Source of the DNA: an uncultured Acetobacteraceae bacterium
Lineage (GTDB): Bacteria; Pseudomonadota; Alphaproteobacteria; Acetobacterales; Acetobacteraceae
Assembly: GCA_903877125.1 (NCBI GenBank)
Contig: CAIRCM010000210.1
Span: 1 to 44,728, forward strand
Length of the DNA: 44,728 nucleotides
Reading direction: 5' to 3'
In this document: in pieces, positions 1 to 8,100 of the stretch
Layout of the letters: each line of letters begins with the position of its first letter
Position numbering within the stretch: the stretch's first letter is position 1
Made by a program: the position numbers and the translations under genes
Notes under the pieces: model-generated
What the model was told of the DNA's origin: nothing
Database searches by the model: none
The model's input: the letters and a program-made list of their open reading frames with translations, nothing else

Positions 1-298
1 TGCCGCTCGGCGTCACCCCCCATCGGCGCCACCTCACCGGCCGCGGGCACCTCGCCCACGCGCCGGCGCCCGCACGTGGCGAATGTCCGCACATGGCGTT
101 CCTGGCCCGGTTATGCCAACCGCCCTAATCATTGACGCATCGGCCTTACACCCGCGTCATACCGGCATTCGCCGGCATGACGATATGGGTCGGGCTACCA
201 GTCAAGGTTTCGGGCGGTTGGTATTATCGGCACAACGTGTGTCGTCCTTGTCGTCCGCTCCGTTGCGTGTAGGCTGACCCGCAAAGCAGGAGGAACGC
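1..298. other. Upstream region with no confident gene
   Basis: No convincing complete gene is visible here. A minus-strand frame is open from a GTG at position 92 to the window edge with an AGGA a few bases upstream, so the extreme left end could be the start of a gene leaving the window, but about 30 codons are too few to judge. The rest is intergenic DNA with a hairpin repeat at 155-182 and the ribosome-binding site of the next gene (AGGAGG at 288-293). Confidence 0.4.
155..182. repeat. REP-like intergenic hairpin
   Basis: Two 12-base arms (155-166 and 171-182) are complementary apart from one position that can form a G-T wobble, with a 4-base loop ATTC. The arm ends read GTCAT and ATGAC, the same ends seen on the larger palindromic repeats at 38.7 kb and 44.27 kb. 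There is no T-run, so it is more like a repetitive palindromic unit than a terminator. It lies about 115 bases before the first gene. Confidence 0.5.
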
Positions 299-1102
299 AT
301 GAACCGTCTCGATGGCAAGGTCGCCCTGATCTCCGGTGCCGCGCGCGGTATTGGCGGGGAAACCGCCCAGCTCATGGCCAAAGCCGGTGCCAAGGTGGTG
401 ATCGGCGATGTGCTCGATGAACGCGGCGCGCAGACCGTCGCCGCGATCCGCGCCGCCGGGGGGCAGGCGGAATACATCCACCTCGACGTCACCAAGGAAG
501 ACGATTGGACAGCGGCGGTCGGCCTCGCCACCAACCGGTTCGGGGCGCTGAACATCCTGGTCAACAATGCCGGCGTGTTCATCGGCAAGGGGATCGAGGA
601 AATCGCCATCGCCGAATGGGAAAAACTCGTGGCCGTCAACATGACCGGCGTGTTCCTGGGCACCCGCATGTGCCTCCCCGCGCTGCGGGACTCGGCGAAG
701 ACAGCCGAGCACGGCAGCGCCATCGTGAATTTGGCGTCGATCGCGGGGATCGTGGGGTCGCAACTCGATCCGCTGTATTCGATGACCAAAGGCGGCGTGA
801 CGTTGTTTACCAAATCCTGCGCGCTGGAATTCGGGCGGAAGGGTTATCGGGTCCGGGTGAATTCGATCCATCCCGGGGTCATCCAAACCGACATGGGCGA
901 GCAGACCTTCGTCGCCCGAGCCGCGCGGGTCGGCAGCAACGACACTGCGCCGCACAAGCAGATGGTGACCGAGACGGTGCCGTGGGGCCGGCTGGGCGTG
1001 CCGATGGATATCGCCAAAGGGATCGTGTTCCTCGCCTCCGACGACGCCGGTTACATGAACGGCGCCGGGCTGGTGGTCGATGGCGGCGTGACGGCGGCCT
1101 GA
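299..1102 (+). CDS. SDR family NAD(P)-dependent oxidoreductase
   Basis: A 267-residue classical short-chain dehydrogenase/reductase, the usual family length. Visible motifs are the cofactor-binding glycine pattern GAARGIG (about residues 14-20), the NNAG motif after the fourth strand (LNILVNNAG), the catalytic serine in NLASIAG, the YSMTK tyrosine-lysine pair (YxxxK), and a C-terminal VVDGG typical of FabG-like members. It is a soluble cytoplasmic enzyme that oxidises or reduces a hydroxy/keto group; the substrate cannot be read from sequence. ATG 299 is preceded by a strong AGGAGG. It is followed after 3 bases by an acyl-CoA racemase/CoA-transferase family gene, so the pair is an operon and may act on a CoA-activated branched or hydroxy acid (inference). 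Confidence 0.9.
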   Translation: MNRLDGKVALISGAARGIGGETAQLMAKAGAKVVIGDVLDERGAQTVAAIRAAGGQAEYIHLDVTKEDDWTAAVGLATNRFGALNILVNNAGVFIGKGIEEIAIAEWEKLVAVNMTGVFLGTRMCLPALRDSAKTAEHGSAIVNLASIAGIVGSQLDPLYSMTKGGVTLFTKSCALEFGRKGYRVRVNSIHPGVIQTDMGEQTFVARAARVGSNDTAPHKQMVTETVPWGRLGVPMDIAKGIVFLASDDAGYMNGAGLVVDGGVTAA

Positions 1103-1105
1103 CCG

Positions 1106-2233
1106 ATGGCGTCCGGACCTTTGAACGGGGTGCGCATCCTCGAATTCAACGGCATCGGGCCGGGGCCGTTCTGCGGCATGCTGCTGTCGGACCTCGGCGC
1201 CGATATCCTGCGGATCGACCGTATCGGCGGCGACCGCGGGGAGAAGACGCACGTCACCCGCCGAGGCCGCAAATCCGTCGCGCTGGACCTGAAAAAGCCC
1301 GAGGCGCGGGAGGCCTGTCTGCGGTTGATCGAGACAGCCGATGCGTTGTTCGAGGGGTTTCGTCCCGGCGTGATGGAGCGTCTGGGCCTCGGGCCCGACG
1401 TCGCCTTGGCCCGCAACAAGCGGCTGGTCTACGGCCGCATGACCGGCTGGGGACAGGACGGTCCCCTGGCCCAGGCCGCCGGCCACGACATCGACTACAT
1501 CGCCATCACCGGGGCGCTGCACGCGATCGGCACCGCCGAAAAGCCGGTGCCGCCGCTCAACCTGATCGGCGATTTCGGCGGCGGTGCGATGTACCTCGCG
1601 CTCGGTTTGCTGGCCGGGCTGTTGCATGCTCGGGCGACCGGGGAAGGTCAGGTCGTCGATGCGGCCATGAGCGACGGGGCAGCGTCGCTCATGGCCGCGG
1701 CCTATGGGCATCTGGCCGGCGGGCGATGGATCGACGCGCGGGAGTCGAACGGCACCGACGGCGGCGCGCCCTACTATGGCGTGTATAAATGCCGCGACGG
1801 CGCCTTTGTCGCGATCGGGGCAATCGAGAGGCAGTTCTTCGCCGAGTTGATGGACCGATTGGAGATCGACGATTTTCCGCGCGACAAGCAGCTCGATCGC
1901 GCCTGGTGGCCGACGTTGCGCGAACGCCTGACCGCGGTCTTCCTGACGAAAACCCGCGCCGAATGGATGGCGTTGATGGAGGGCAGCGATGCCTGCTTCG
2001 CCGGCGTGCTCAGCCTGGCCGAAGCGCCATCCCATCCGCATCACGTCGCGCGCGGCACATTCGTGACCGTGGACGGGGTGGTGCAGCCCGGACCGGCGCC
2101 CCGGTTTTCACGGACGCCGGGCGCGGTGCAGCAGACGGATCCGCGGATCGGGGCGCACAACGAGACGGGGTTGGCGGATTGGGGATTATCGCAGACGGAG
2201 ATCGAGACGCTGCGGCGGGCGGGTGCGCTCTGA
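1106..2233 (+). CDS. CaiB/BaiF family protein, probable alpha-methylacyl-CoA racemase
   Basis: A 375-residue family III CoA-transferase fold protein (N-terminal [44 protein letters not shown]). In mycobacterial alpha-methylacyl-CoA racemase the catalytic residues are His126, Asp156 and Glu241. Here the equivalents are His127 in GHDIDYI, Asp156 in LIGDFGGG and Glu241 in AIERQFF, and the conserved aspartate typical of true CoA transferases is not seen in that context. I therefore favour racemisation of 2-methylacyl-CoA thioesters (branched-chain lipid or isoprenoid breakdown) over CoA transfer. It is co-transcribed with the upstream SDR gene (3-base gap) and ends 5 bases from the stop of a convergent gene. 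Confidence 0.85.
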   Translation: MASGPLNGVRILEFNGIGPGPFCGMLLSDLGADILRIDRIGGDRGEKTHVTRRGRKSVALDLKKPEAREACLRLIETADALFEGFRPGVMERLGLGPDVALARNKRLVYGRMTGWGQDGPLAQAAGHDIDYIAITGALHAIGTAEKPVPPLNLIGDFGGGAMYLALGLLAGLLHARATGEGQVVDAAMSDGAASLMAAAYGHLAGGRWIDARESNGTDGGAPYYGVYKCRDGAFVAIGAIERQFFAELMDRLEIDDFPRDKQLDRAWWPTLRERLTAVFLTKTRAEWMALMEGSDACFAGVLSLAEAPSHPHHVARGTFVTVDGVVQPGPAPRFSRTPGAVQQTDPRIGAHNETGLADWGLSQTEIETLRRAGAL

Positions 2234-2238
2234 CCTGC

Positions 2239-2814
2239 CTATCCGACCGAGAAACTTCCCAAAGCGTATGGGTTCTGCGTCCCGGAGAACGCGGCTTCCT
2301 GGACCGTGGCGGTCACGAGCCTCAGCGTTCCGTTGGGGCGGACCCAGCGCATTTCCGGCCCTGCGACGGCCCGTTGGCCAGTGAGCCTCCAGTCGCCGGG
2401 CGGCGCGACACGAATTTCCAGGACGCCGGCGCGGGTCGCGGAATATTGCGCCGCCACCGCGATGCCGTTGTTCATCCATGCGGACGAGGACTGCAGAAAC
2501 CACACGTGCCCGGGATAGTTCAGCGCGACCCGCAGCGCGGCGCCGAGTCTTCCGTTCGCGCCCGCGCCCGATGCGCCGTCACGCGAATAATTGCCAACGA
2601 CATAAACGCGATTGATGTTTCCGTTCAGGCCGGCACTGATGTATTGGCCGGCGGCGTCGAGTTCGGTGGTGCTGGACCCGACGGTGATATGGTACCCGCC
2701 GATCGCCGTCGATCCGGTCGACGTGACGATGACCGCGGCGCAGGATTGGACGTTCGGGAAAAACAGGTCCGCGTCGTATGTGACGTGATCTTCATGAAGG
2801 TACCGCGGCGGCAT
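2239..2814 (-). CDS. Hypothetical protein
   Basis: A 191-residue product starting MPPRYLHEDHVTYDAD. I do not recognise the family. It is rich in beta-forming residues, Gly, Ser and Thr, lacks a signal peptide and membrane segments, and contains the phrase GNYSRDGASGAGANG in a probable loop. The long open frame and codon use like its neighbours support coding. It is transcribed toward the racemase gene, with 5 bases between stops, and away from the ABC transporter operon. A possible short upstream frame (2792-2938) overlaps its first codons. The second half (VLEIRVAPPGDWRLTGQR) looks like a small beta domain. Confidence 0.6.
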   Translation of the reverse strand: MPPRYLHEDHVTYDADLFFPNVQSCAAVIVTSTGSTAIGGYHITVGSSTTELDAAGQYISAGLNGNINRVYVVGNYSRDGASGAGANGRLGAALRVALNYPGHVWFLQSSSAWMNNGIAVAAQYSATRAGVLEIRVAPPGDWRLTGQRAVAGPEMRWVRPNGTLRLVTATVQEAAFSGTQNPYALGSFSVG

Positions 2815-2938
2815 AGGCCCCTCCGATGTGCTGTTGCCAAAACCCGAAATCGTTTGGGTCGTCCGATACGCAAATAGCTGGGGCTTCGACCAGCGTCCAG
2901 GGCTGATTCCCCCTGGCCGTTGGCACGGTCACTGTCAT
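2792..2938 (-). CDS. Possible small protein (uncertain)
   Basis: A 48-codon frame, MTVTVPTARGNQPWTLVEAP to GGAYAAAVPS, overlaps the start of the next minus-strand gene by 23 bases. Sense-like composition (WTLVEAPAICV, NDFGFWQQHIGG) and the tail overlap fit a small upstream cistron. Against it, there is no clear ribosome-binding site and its start sits on the Pho-box repeats. A longer version from 3016 would overlap the divergent permease start and is less likely. Confidence 0.3.
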   Translation of the reverse strand: MTVTVPTARGNQPWTLVEAPAICVSDDPNDFGFWQQHIGGAYAAAVPS

Positions 2939-2960
2939 CAAACCGACATTCAACCGACAT
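2932..2960 (+). promoter_or_regulatory. Pho box (three heptamers at an 11-bp period)
   Basis: CTGTCAT (2932-2938), CCGACAT (2943-2949) and CCGACAT (2954-2960) are separated by CAAA and TCAA, so the heptamers repeat every 11 bp. The PhoB consensus is two CTGTCAT-type heptamers separated by 4 bp; the first unit is a perfect match and the others keep C-G-CAT. It ends 36 bases before the permease ATG at 2997. Since ugp operons are known members of the Pho regulon, phosphate-starvation control of the downstream operon is likely. Confidence 0.65.
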
Positions 2961-2996
2961 ATATCGTTCGCCGATCCGCACGTATCACCGCTTGGC

Positions 2997-3908
2997 ATGA
3001 GCGCGGCGAGCACCACACTCCCCTCGGTTTCCCTGGCAGCGCGGGCTCGATGGCCTTGGGCCGCCTATGGGTTGCTGACGCCGTCGGCGATTTTTCTGCT
3101 CGCCTTCACCTACTGGCCCGTTCTCCTGGTGGTGCTGAACTCGCTCACCGTCACTGGATTTCACGGCGTCGCGCATTGGGGGCTGGACAATTTCGGGCGC
3201 CTGTTCGCCGACGATCATTTCGGTGCGGCAGTCCGGAACAATATCGTCTACGCCATCGGGACGATCGCGCCGAGCCTGGTGCTGGCATTGGGGTTTGCGC
3301 TGGGTTTGAAGGATACGACGCGATTTTCAAGCGCCCTGCGCACGGCTATCGCGCTGCCAATGTTGATTCCCTTGGTGGCGGCAGCTTCCCTGTTCGTATT
3401 TATTTTTCTGCCCAGCGCCGGACTGTTGGATTACTACCTCGGCCGGTTCGGCCTCAGCGAGACCAACTGGTTGGGCGATCCGTCGCTGGCGCTGGGTTCG
3501 ATCATCGCCATCACGATATGGAAAAACACCGGCTATTATATGCTGTTTTTCCTCGCCGGACTCGCCGGCATTCCACAGGACCTGCTGGATGCGGCGAAAA
3601 TCGACGGCGCCCGCCCGTGGCAGCGGTTCCGCCACATCACGCTGCCGCTGCTCGGGCCAACGATCAGCTTCGTGCTGATCGTCGCGCTTTTGAACGTGCT
3701 GACCCAGGTGGACCACGTCATCGTGATGACTCAGGGCGGCCCATCGGATTCCACGTCCATGTTGCTGTTCTACATCTATCAGCAGGCACACCAGAATTAC
3801 GATGTCGGTCTTGCTTCGGCCGCGACGGTGATGAGCGTCGGCGTGCTGTTCGCGCTGTCGGTACTGTCGCTGCGCAGCCTCGAACGCGGCATTCATCATG
3901 AGGTCTAG
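2997..3908 (+). CDS. ABC transporter permease, UgpA-like
   Basis: A 303-residue inner-membrane permease of the carbohydrate-uptake (CUT1/MalF-UgpA) type. A hydrophobic first segment (YGLLTPSAIFLLAFTYWPVLLVVLNSL) is followed by about five more membrane helices. The EAA loop that contacts the ATPase is visible near residues 195-225 (GIPQDLLDAAKIDGARPWQRFRHITLPLLG). It heads an operon with a second permease, a periplasmic binding protein and a GpdQ-like phosphodiesterase, so sn-glycerol-3-phosphate or a glycerophosphodiester is the favoured substrate; a sugar is the alternative. No strong ribosome-binding site precedes the ATG. The gene overlaps the next by 11 bases. A triple Pho box lies immediately upstream. 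Confidence 0.85.
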   Translation: MSAASTTLPSVSLAARARWPWAAYGLLTPSAIFLLAFTYWPVLLVVLNSLTVTGFHGVAHWGLDNFGRLFADDHFGAAVRNNIVYAIGTIAPSLVLALGFALGLKDTTRFSSALRTAIALPMLIPLVAAASLFVFIFLPSAGLLDYYLGRFGLSETNWLGDPSLALGSIIAITIWKNTGYYMLFFLAGLAGIPQDLLDAAKIDGARPWQRFRHITLPLLGPTISFVLIVALLNVLTQVDHVIVMTQGGPSDSTSMLLFYIYQQAHQNYDVGLASAATVMSVGVLFALSVLSLRSLERGIHHEV

Positions 3909-4716
3909 GCATTTTGTCGCACTGGCTCTAATGGCCGCGGCGCTGCTGTGGGTGATACCGTTCGCCTGGATGGTCGTGGCGAGCCTCCGGCCGGGCGACG
4001 CCGGCGCTGCCGATATCGCCTCCCTCTTGCCCGCGGGTCCGCTCGGCACCGGCAATTTCGCGGAGGCCTGGACATCCGGTCATTTTCCGCTGTGGTACGG
4101 CAACACGTTCGTGTTGTGCGGCGGCATTCTGGCGGTGCAGTGCGTAACGGTCAGCCTCGCCGGCTATGCCTTCGCCCGGATGAGATTCCCCGGCCGGGAC
4201 TGGCTGTTCTACGCCTTCCTGCTGCAACTGATGCTGGTGCCGCCGATCCTGATCGTGCCGAACCTGACCACGTTGGTCGCACTGCATCTTTATGACACGC
4301 TGGCGGGCGTCGCCGCGCCCTATTGCGCCTCGGCCTTCGGGGTATTCCTGATGCGCCAGACCTTTCGCACCATTCCGGCGGCGTATGAGGAAGCTGCGTT
4401 GGTGGACGGCGCGTCCCGTCTGCAAATCATTTGGCATGTCTTGCTGCCTTTGGCGCGTCCTGGCCTGACCGCCTTCGCCATCGTTTCGGTGACATCGCAC
4501 TGGAACGAGTTTCTCTGGCCGCTGATGGCGACCTCGTCCCCATCCACCCAGGTGCTGACCGTCGGGCTCGCCAGTTTCACCGCGGGGGCGGAAGCGGGAT
4601 CGGAATGGGGGGTGATCGCCGCCGGCACGTTCTTCGTCGCCGCCCCGTTGCTGATCGCGTTCGTCGCGTTCCAGCGTCAGTTCGTTTCATCCTTCACCTT
4701 CTCCGGCATCAAATAA
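3898..4716 (+). CDS. ABC transporter permease, UgpE-like
   Basis: A 272-residue partner permease of the MalG/UgpE type with six predicted membrane helices, beginning with a helix at residues 5-25 (VALALMAAALLWVIPFAWMV). The EAA cytoplasmic loop is TIPAAYEEAALVDGASRLQIIW followed by HVLLPLARPG, and the helix before it has the typical MRFPGRD turn. It starts inside the end of the first permease (11-base overlap, translational coupling) and is followed after 12 bases by the binding-protein gene. It would form the heterodimeric channel with the upstream permease. No ATP-binding subunit gene accompanies them, so an ATPase encoded elsewhere must energise transport. Confidence 0.87.
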   Translation: MRSRHFVALALMAAALLWVIPFAWMVVASLRPGDAGAADIASLLPAGPLGTGNFAEAWTSGHFPLWYGNTFVLCGGILAVQCVTVSLAGYAFARMRFPGRDWLFYAFLLQLMLVPPILIVPNLTTLVALHLYDTLAGVAAPYCASAFGVFLMRQTFRTIPAAYEEAALVDGASRLQIIWHVLLPLARPGLTAFAIVSVTSHWNEFLWPLMATSSPSTQVLTVGLASFTAGAEAGSEWGVIAAGTFFVAAPLLIAFVAFQRQFVSSFTFSGIK

Positions 4717-4728
4717 GAGGAAAGACCA

Positions 4729-6036
4729 ATGCGAATCCTGCAAGTCGCCACGATGGCGTTCGGCCTGATGACGGGGGCCGCGCACGCCGCCACCGAACTG
4801 GACCTGTTCTTCCCCGTGCCCGTGCAAGGCAAGCTCGCGACCGAAATGCAGCGCCTGATCGAGGAATTCGACAAAACGCACCCCGACATCCACGTCACCG
4901 CCGTCTATACCGGCAGCTACGACGACACCAATTTGAAAACCCGAGCGGCGATTCAGGCCGGAAAGCCGCCGGGCGCGGTGATCATGAGCGCCAACTTCGT
5001 CCGCGAATACGCGATCAATGAGGACGCGATCCCGCTCGATTCCATCATCGCGAAATCCGGCGAAACACCCGCGCAATTCATGGAAAAATTCTGGCCGGCA
5101 CTGCGGATCAACGCGATAGAGCAAGGGCATGTCTACGGTGTGCCGTTCCAGAACTCGACGCCTTTGATGTATTACAGCGTCGATGCGTTCAAGGAGGTCG
5201 GGCTGGACCCTGATCATCCGCCGGCGACCTGGCAGGAATGGGCTGACGCGCTGCGCAAACTGGCGAAGCATGACGGCGACAAGACCACGCGCTGGGGCGT
5301 GATGTTCCCGGGCACATACGACTACCTCGGCTGGATCGTCAGCGGTCTGGCGATGGCCAATGGCGGCCAGTACTACAACACCGGCTATGGTGGGGAGGTA
5401 TACTACAACACCCCCACAACGATCGGCGCGGTCAAACTGATCGATACGATGATCCATCAGTGGCATGTGATGCCCGAGGGGGTGACCGACGCCAACGCCG
5501 TCACCACCGCGTTCTTCCAGGGCCGCACGGCGATGATGGTCCTGTCCACCGGGTCGCTCTCGTTCGTGCGCGAGAACATGAAGACGCCGTACAAGGTCGC
5601 ATTCCTGCCGCGCCAGTTCGTGAACGCCGCCCCCATCGGCGGTGCCAGCCTGATCATTCCGCGCGGCAATTCCCCCGAACGGCAGGCCGCCGCCTGGACG
5701 CTGATCAACTGGCTCACCAGCCCCGAGATCGCCGGCGGCTGGAGCCGTTTCACCGGCTACTTCGCGCCGCGGATCGCCGCCTATGACCTGCCGGAGATGA
5801 AGACCTACATCGCCGAGCACCCGGATGCGAAAGTGGCGCTGGATCAGTTGGCGTATGCGCGTGGCTGGTTCTCAACCTACAACGTCGTGGGCGTACGCAA
5901 GGCGTTGGAGGACGGGGTGCAGGCGGTGCTGTCCGGCAAGGCTACGCCGGAGGCCGCGATGGCCAAAGCGCAGGCCGAGGCCGACGCGCTGATGAAGCCC
6001 TATGTCGAGCAGACCGCGCTGAAGCTGCCGCACTGA
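4729..6036 (+). CDS. ABC transporter substrate-binding protein, UgpB-like
   Basis: A 435-residue extracellular solute-binding protein (family 1). The N-terminus MRILQVATMAFGLMTGAAHA is a Sec signal peptide with an AHA-A cleavage site. The mature start, ELDLFFPVPVQGKLATEMQ, resembles the FWHSMEGELG region of UgpB, and the spacing of later blocks (NSTPLMYYSVDAF, TWQEWADALRKLA, GRTAMMVLSTGS, QAAAWTLINWLTSPE) is typical of the family. It delivers substrate to the two permeases from the periplasm. AGAGGAAAG precedes the ATG. Context (Pho box, phosphodiesterase) favours glycerophosphoryl compounds; ligand specificity is not provable from sequence. Confidence 0.87.
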   Translation: MRILQVATMAFGLMTGAAHAATELDLFFPVPVQGKLATEMQRLIEEFDKTHPDIHVTAVYTGSYDDTNLKTRAAIQAGKPPGAVIMSANFVREYAINEDAIPLDSIIAKSGETPAQFMEKFWPALRINAIEQGHVYGVPFQNSTPLMYYSVDAFKEVGLDPDHPPATWQEWADALRKLAKHDGDKTTRWGVMFPGTYDYLGWIVSGLAMANGGQYYNTGYGGEVYYNTPTTIGAVKLIDTMIHQWHVMPEGVTDANAVTTAFFQGRTAMMVLSTGSLSFVRENMKTPYKVAFLPRQFVNAAPIGGASLIIPRGNSPERQAAAWTLINWLTSPEIAGGWSRFTGYFAPRIAAYDLPEMKTYIAEHPDAKVALDQLAYARGWFSTYNVVGVRKALEDGVQAVLSGKATPEAAMAKAQAEADALMKPYVEQTALKLPH

Positions 6037-6058
6037 CCATATTTGGGAGGGCAATGCC

Positions 6059-6877
6059 ATGCTCATCTGCCAACTGACCGACCTGCACCTGCGCCCGCGC
6101 GGAATGGCGTCCAACCGGGTGTCGGAAACCAACATGCTCTGCGACCGCGCGTTCCGCCGGGTGTCGCAACTGCGACCGGCGCCGGACGTGGTCATCATCA
6201 CCGGCGACCTGACCGAGGTCGGCAACCCCGCCGAATATGCGACCTTGGCCAGGCTATTGAAAACGCATCTGTCGATGCCGGTCTTCGTCATTCCCGGCAA
6301 TCACGACCGTCGGGAAAACCTGCGTGCCGGGTTGGCGGTTGCCAGTGCGGACCCGGACCGTATCCATTATGCGATCGACGATTTCCTGGTCCGCATCGTG
6401 ATGCTCGATACCGTCGTGCCGGGCGCCAGCCATGGCGAACTGGCGGCTGAACAGCTCGACTGGCTCGACCGCACATTGGCCGGGGCGCCGGACAAGCCCA
6501 CCCTGATCGGGATGCATCACCCTCCGTTCGGGTGCGGCATAGCCCACATGGACGGGATCGCGTTGCGGGAGCCCGAGCGCTTCGCCGCCGTGATCGCGCG
6601 TCATAAGCAGGTCATGCGCATCGTTTGCGGGCATCACCACCGGCCGATTTTTGGGCAGGTGGCGCATACGATCGCCTCGGTCGCGCCGTCAGTCGGGCAT
6701 CAGGTGGAATTCAGCCTGGTGCCCGAGGATCCCGGCGCCTTCAATTTTGAGCCTGCGGCCTTTCACCTGCACCGTTGGACGCCGGCCGACGGGATCGTGA
6801 CCCACACCGTGTACGTCGAGCAGTTCCCCGGGCCGTTCCCGTTCCTCACCGACCCGGAATACCCCGGCATGAGCTGA
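6059..6877 (+). CDS. Metallophosphodiesterase, GpdQ-like glycerophosphodiesterase
   Basis: A 272-residue calcineurin-type phosphoesterase. Metal ligands appear in order: Asp8-x-His10 (TDLHLR), Asp50 (TGDLTE), Asn81-His82 (GNHDRR), His153/154 (GMHHPPFG) and the GHHHRP cluster (His192-194). Length (about 274 in GpdQ), ligand positions 8, 10 and 50, and the phrases IPGNHD, DDF and MHHPP-G--MD closely match the glycerophosphodiesterase GpdQ of Enterobacter, and less exactly the cAMP phosphodiesterase CpdA. It lacks a signal peptide, so it would act on imported substrate in the cytoplasm. It is the fourth gene of the Ugp-like operon (22-base gap; GGGAGG upstream), which supports hydrolysis of imported glycerophosphodiesters to glycerol-3-phosphate and an alcohol. 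Confidence 0.85.
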   Translation: MLICQLTDLHLRPRGMASNRVSETNMLCDRAFRRVSQLRPAPDVVIITGDLTEVGNPAEYATLARLLKTHLSMPVFVIPGNHDRRENLRAGLAVASADPDRIHYAIDDFLVRIVMLDTVVPGASHGELAAEQLDWLDRTLAGAPDKPTLIGMHHPPFGCGIAHMDGIALREPERFAAVIARHKQVMRIVCGHHHRPIFGQVAHTIASVAPSVGHQVEFSLVPEDPGAFNFEPAAFHLHRWTPADGIVTHTVYVEQFPGPFPFLTDPEYPGMS

Positions 6878-6910
6878 CCACGCTGGCCATGGCGGCGGGT
6901 CCGGGGCACA

Positions 6911-6928
6911 GTGACGGCGAAACGTCAC
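6911..6928. other. Small stem-loop between two genes
   Basis: GTGACG (6911-6916) and CGTCAC (6923-6928) form a 6-bp stem with the loop GCGAAA, a stable GNRA-like loop. It sits between the phosphodiesterase gene and the monooxygenase gene. There is no T-run, so it may be an mRNA-processing or stabilising hairpin rather than a terminator. Confidence 0.3.
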
Positions 6929-6948
6929 CACCAATCGGAACCGCCGCC

Positions 6949-8091
6949 ATGCATGAGTCTCGCGCCCGAAATCCGCTGTTCGGCCCGAACCGATTCAAGC
7001 TGGGGATTTTCAGCGCCAATTGCGACGGCGGGCTGACCATGAGCCTCGCGCCCGAACGCTGGAAGGCGGATTGGGACGATATCGCGGCGATGTCGAAAAT
7101 CGCCGACGATGCGGGGATCGAGTTCATTTTGCCGGTGGCGAAATGGCGCGGCTATCAGGGCGATGCCAACATCTACGGCAAATCCTTCGAAACGCTGACG
7201 CATGGGGCGGCGCTGGGCGCCATCACGAAGCGCATCGCGATTTTCTGCACCGTGCATGTGCCGCTGGTGACGCCGGCCTTCGCCGCCAAGGCGCTGGCGA
7301 CGATCGATCATGTGTCCCACGGGCGCGCCGGACTGAACATCGTCTGCGGCTGGAACCAGGCCGAGTTCGACCTGCACGGCGTTACGATCGACCCGGATAC
7401 GCGCTACGACCACGGGCAGGAATGGTTCGACATCTGGTCGCGTCTGCTGGCAGGAGGGCCGGAGTTCGACTGGGAGGGCACATTTTTCCACTTGAAACGG
7501 CTGCAAACCGACCCACTTTCGGTGCAGCGCCCGTGGCCGCCGGTGATGTCGGCCGGGTTCTCCCCGCGCGGACGGGATTTCGCCGCCCGATGCGCCGATG
7601 TGTTGTTCCTGAACGTGACCGAGTTGGATCAGGTGCCGGCGATCCTGGCCGATGTCAACGCGCATATGCAGCGTTACAGCCGGCAGATTTCAGTGTTCAC
7701 GATGGGACACGTGGTTTGCCGCCCGACGCGCAAGGAAGCGGAAGAATATTTCCATTATTTCGCCGAGGAGATGGCGGACACGGCCGGCCAGCAATATTAT
7801 CGCGGCCAGCGCGGCACCACCGTTCCGGCCGAGGGTGCGGCCCGCATCGCCCGTCCGTTCGAGAACCGTTTTACCCGGCAGGGGAAATACCGTTACGATG
7901 GGGCCTATCCTGGGGTTTATCCCTTCGTCGGGTCCCCCGACGACATCGCCGCGGAGATCGGACGCATGAGCGCCACCGGCCTTGCCGGTTGCACGGTGGC
8001 GTTCGTCGATTACCTCAAGGAAATTCCGTATTTCGTTCAGGAGGTGTTGCCGCGCCTGGAACGGTTGGGTTTGCGCACACCGGCGACATAG
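6949..8091 (+). CDS. LLM class flavin-dependent oxidoreductase
   Basis: A 380-residue luciferase-like TIM-barrel monooxygenase of the SsuD/RutA branch. Recognisable blocks are GIFSANCDGG near the N-terminus, AGIEFILPVAKWRGY, KRIAIFCTVHVPLVTPAFAAK, the conserved IDHVSHGRAGLNIVCGW, and the QRPWPPVMSAGFSPRGRDFA phosphate/flavin-binding region. Such enzymes use reduced flavin from a separate reductase to oxygenate a small organic substrate, for example an alkanesulfonate, pyrimidine or dibenzothiophene compound; the substrate here is unknown. I chose ATG 6949 because family members begin close to this point; the frame is open further upstream. It is followed after 9 bases by a small membrane-protein gene. 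No flavin reductase is nearby. Confidence 0.85.
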   Translation: MHESRARNPLFGPNRFKLGIFSANCDGGLTMSLAPERWKADWDDIAAMSKIADDAGIEFILPVAKWRGYQGDANIYGKSFETLTHGAALGAITKRIAIFCTVHVPLVTPAFAAKALATIDHVSHGRAGLNIVCGWNQAEFDLHGVTIDPDTRYDHGQEWFDIWSRLLAGGPEFDWEGTFFHLKRLQTDPLSVQRPWPPVMSAGFSPRGRDFAARCADVLFLNVTELDQVPAILADVNAHMQRYSRQISVFTMGHVVCRPTRKEAEEYFHYFAEEMADTAGQQYYRGQRGTTVPAEGAARIARPFENRFTRQGKYRYDGAYPGVYPFVGSPDDIAAEIGRMSATGLAGCTVAFVDYLKEIPYFVQEVLPRLERLGLRTPAT

Positions 8092-8100
8092 GAGCGAAAC

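Noticed and set aside
224-2044. Long minus-strand open frame (606 codons) opposite the SDR and racemase genes
   Set aside because: It is the antisense shadow of two well-supported genes with high GC; the translation is rich in Arg, Gly, His and Pro and has no recognisable domain.
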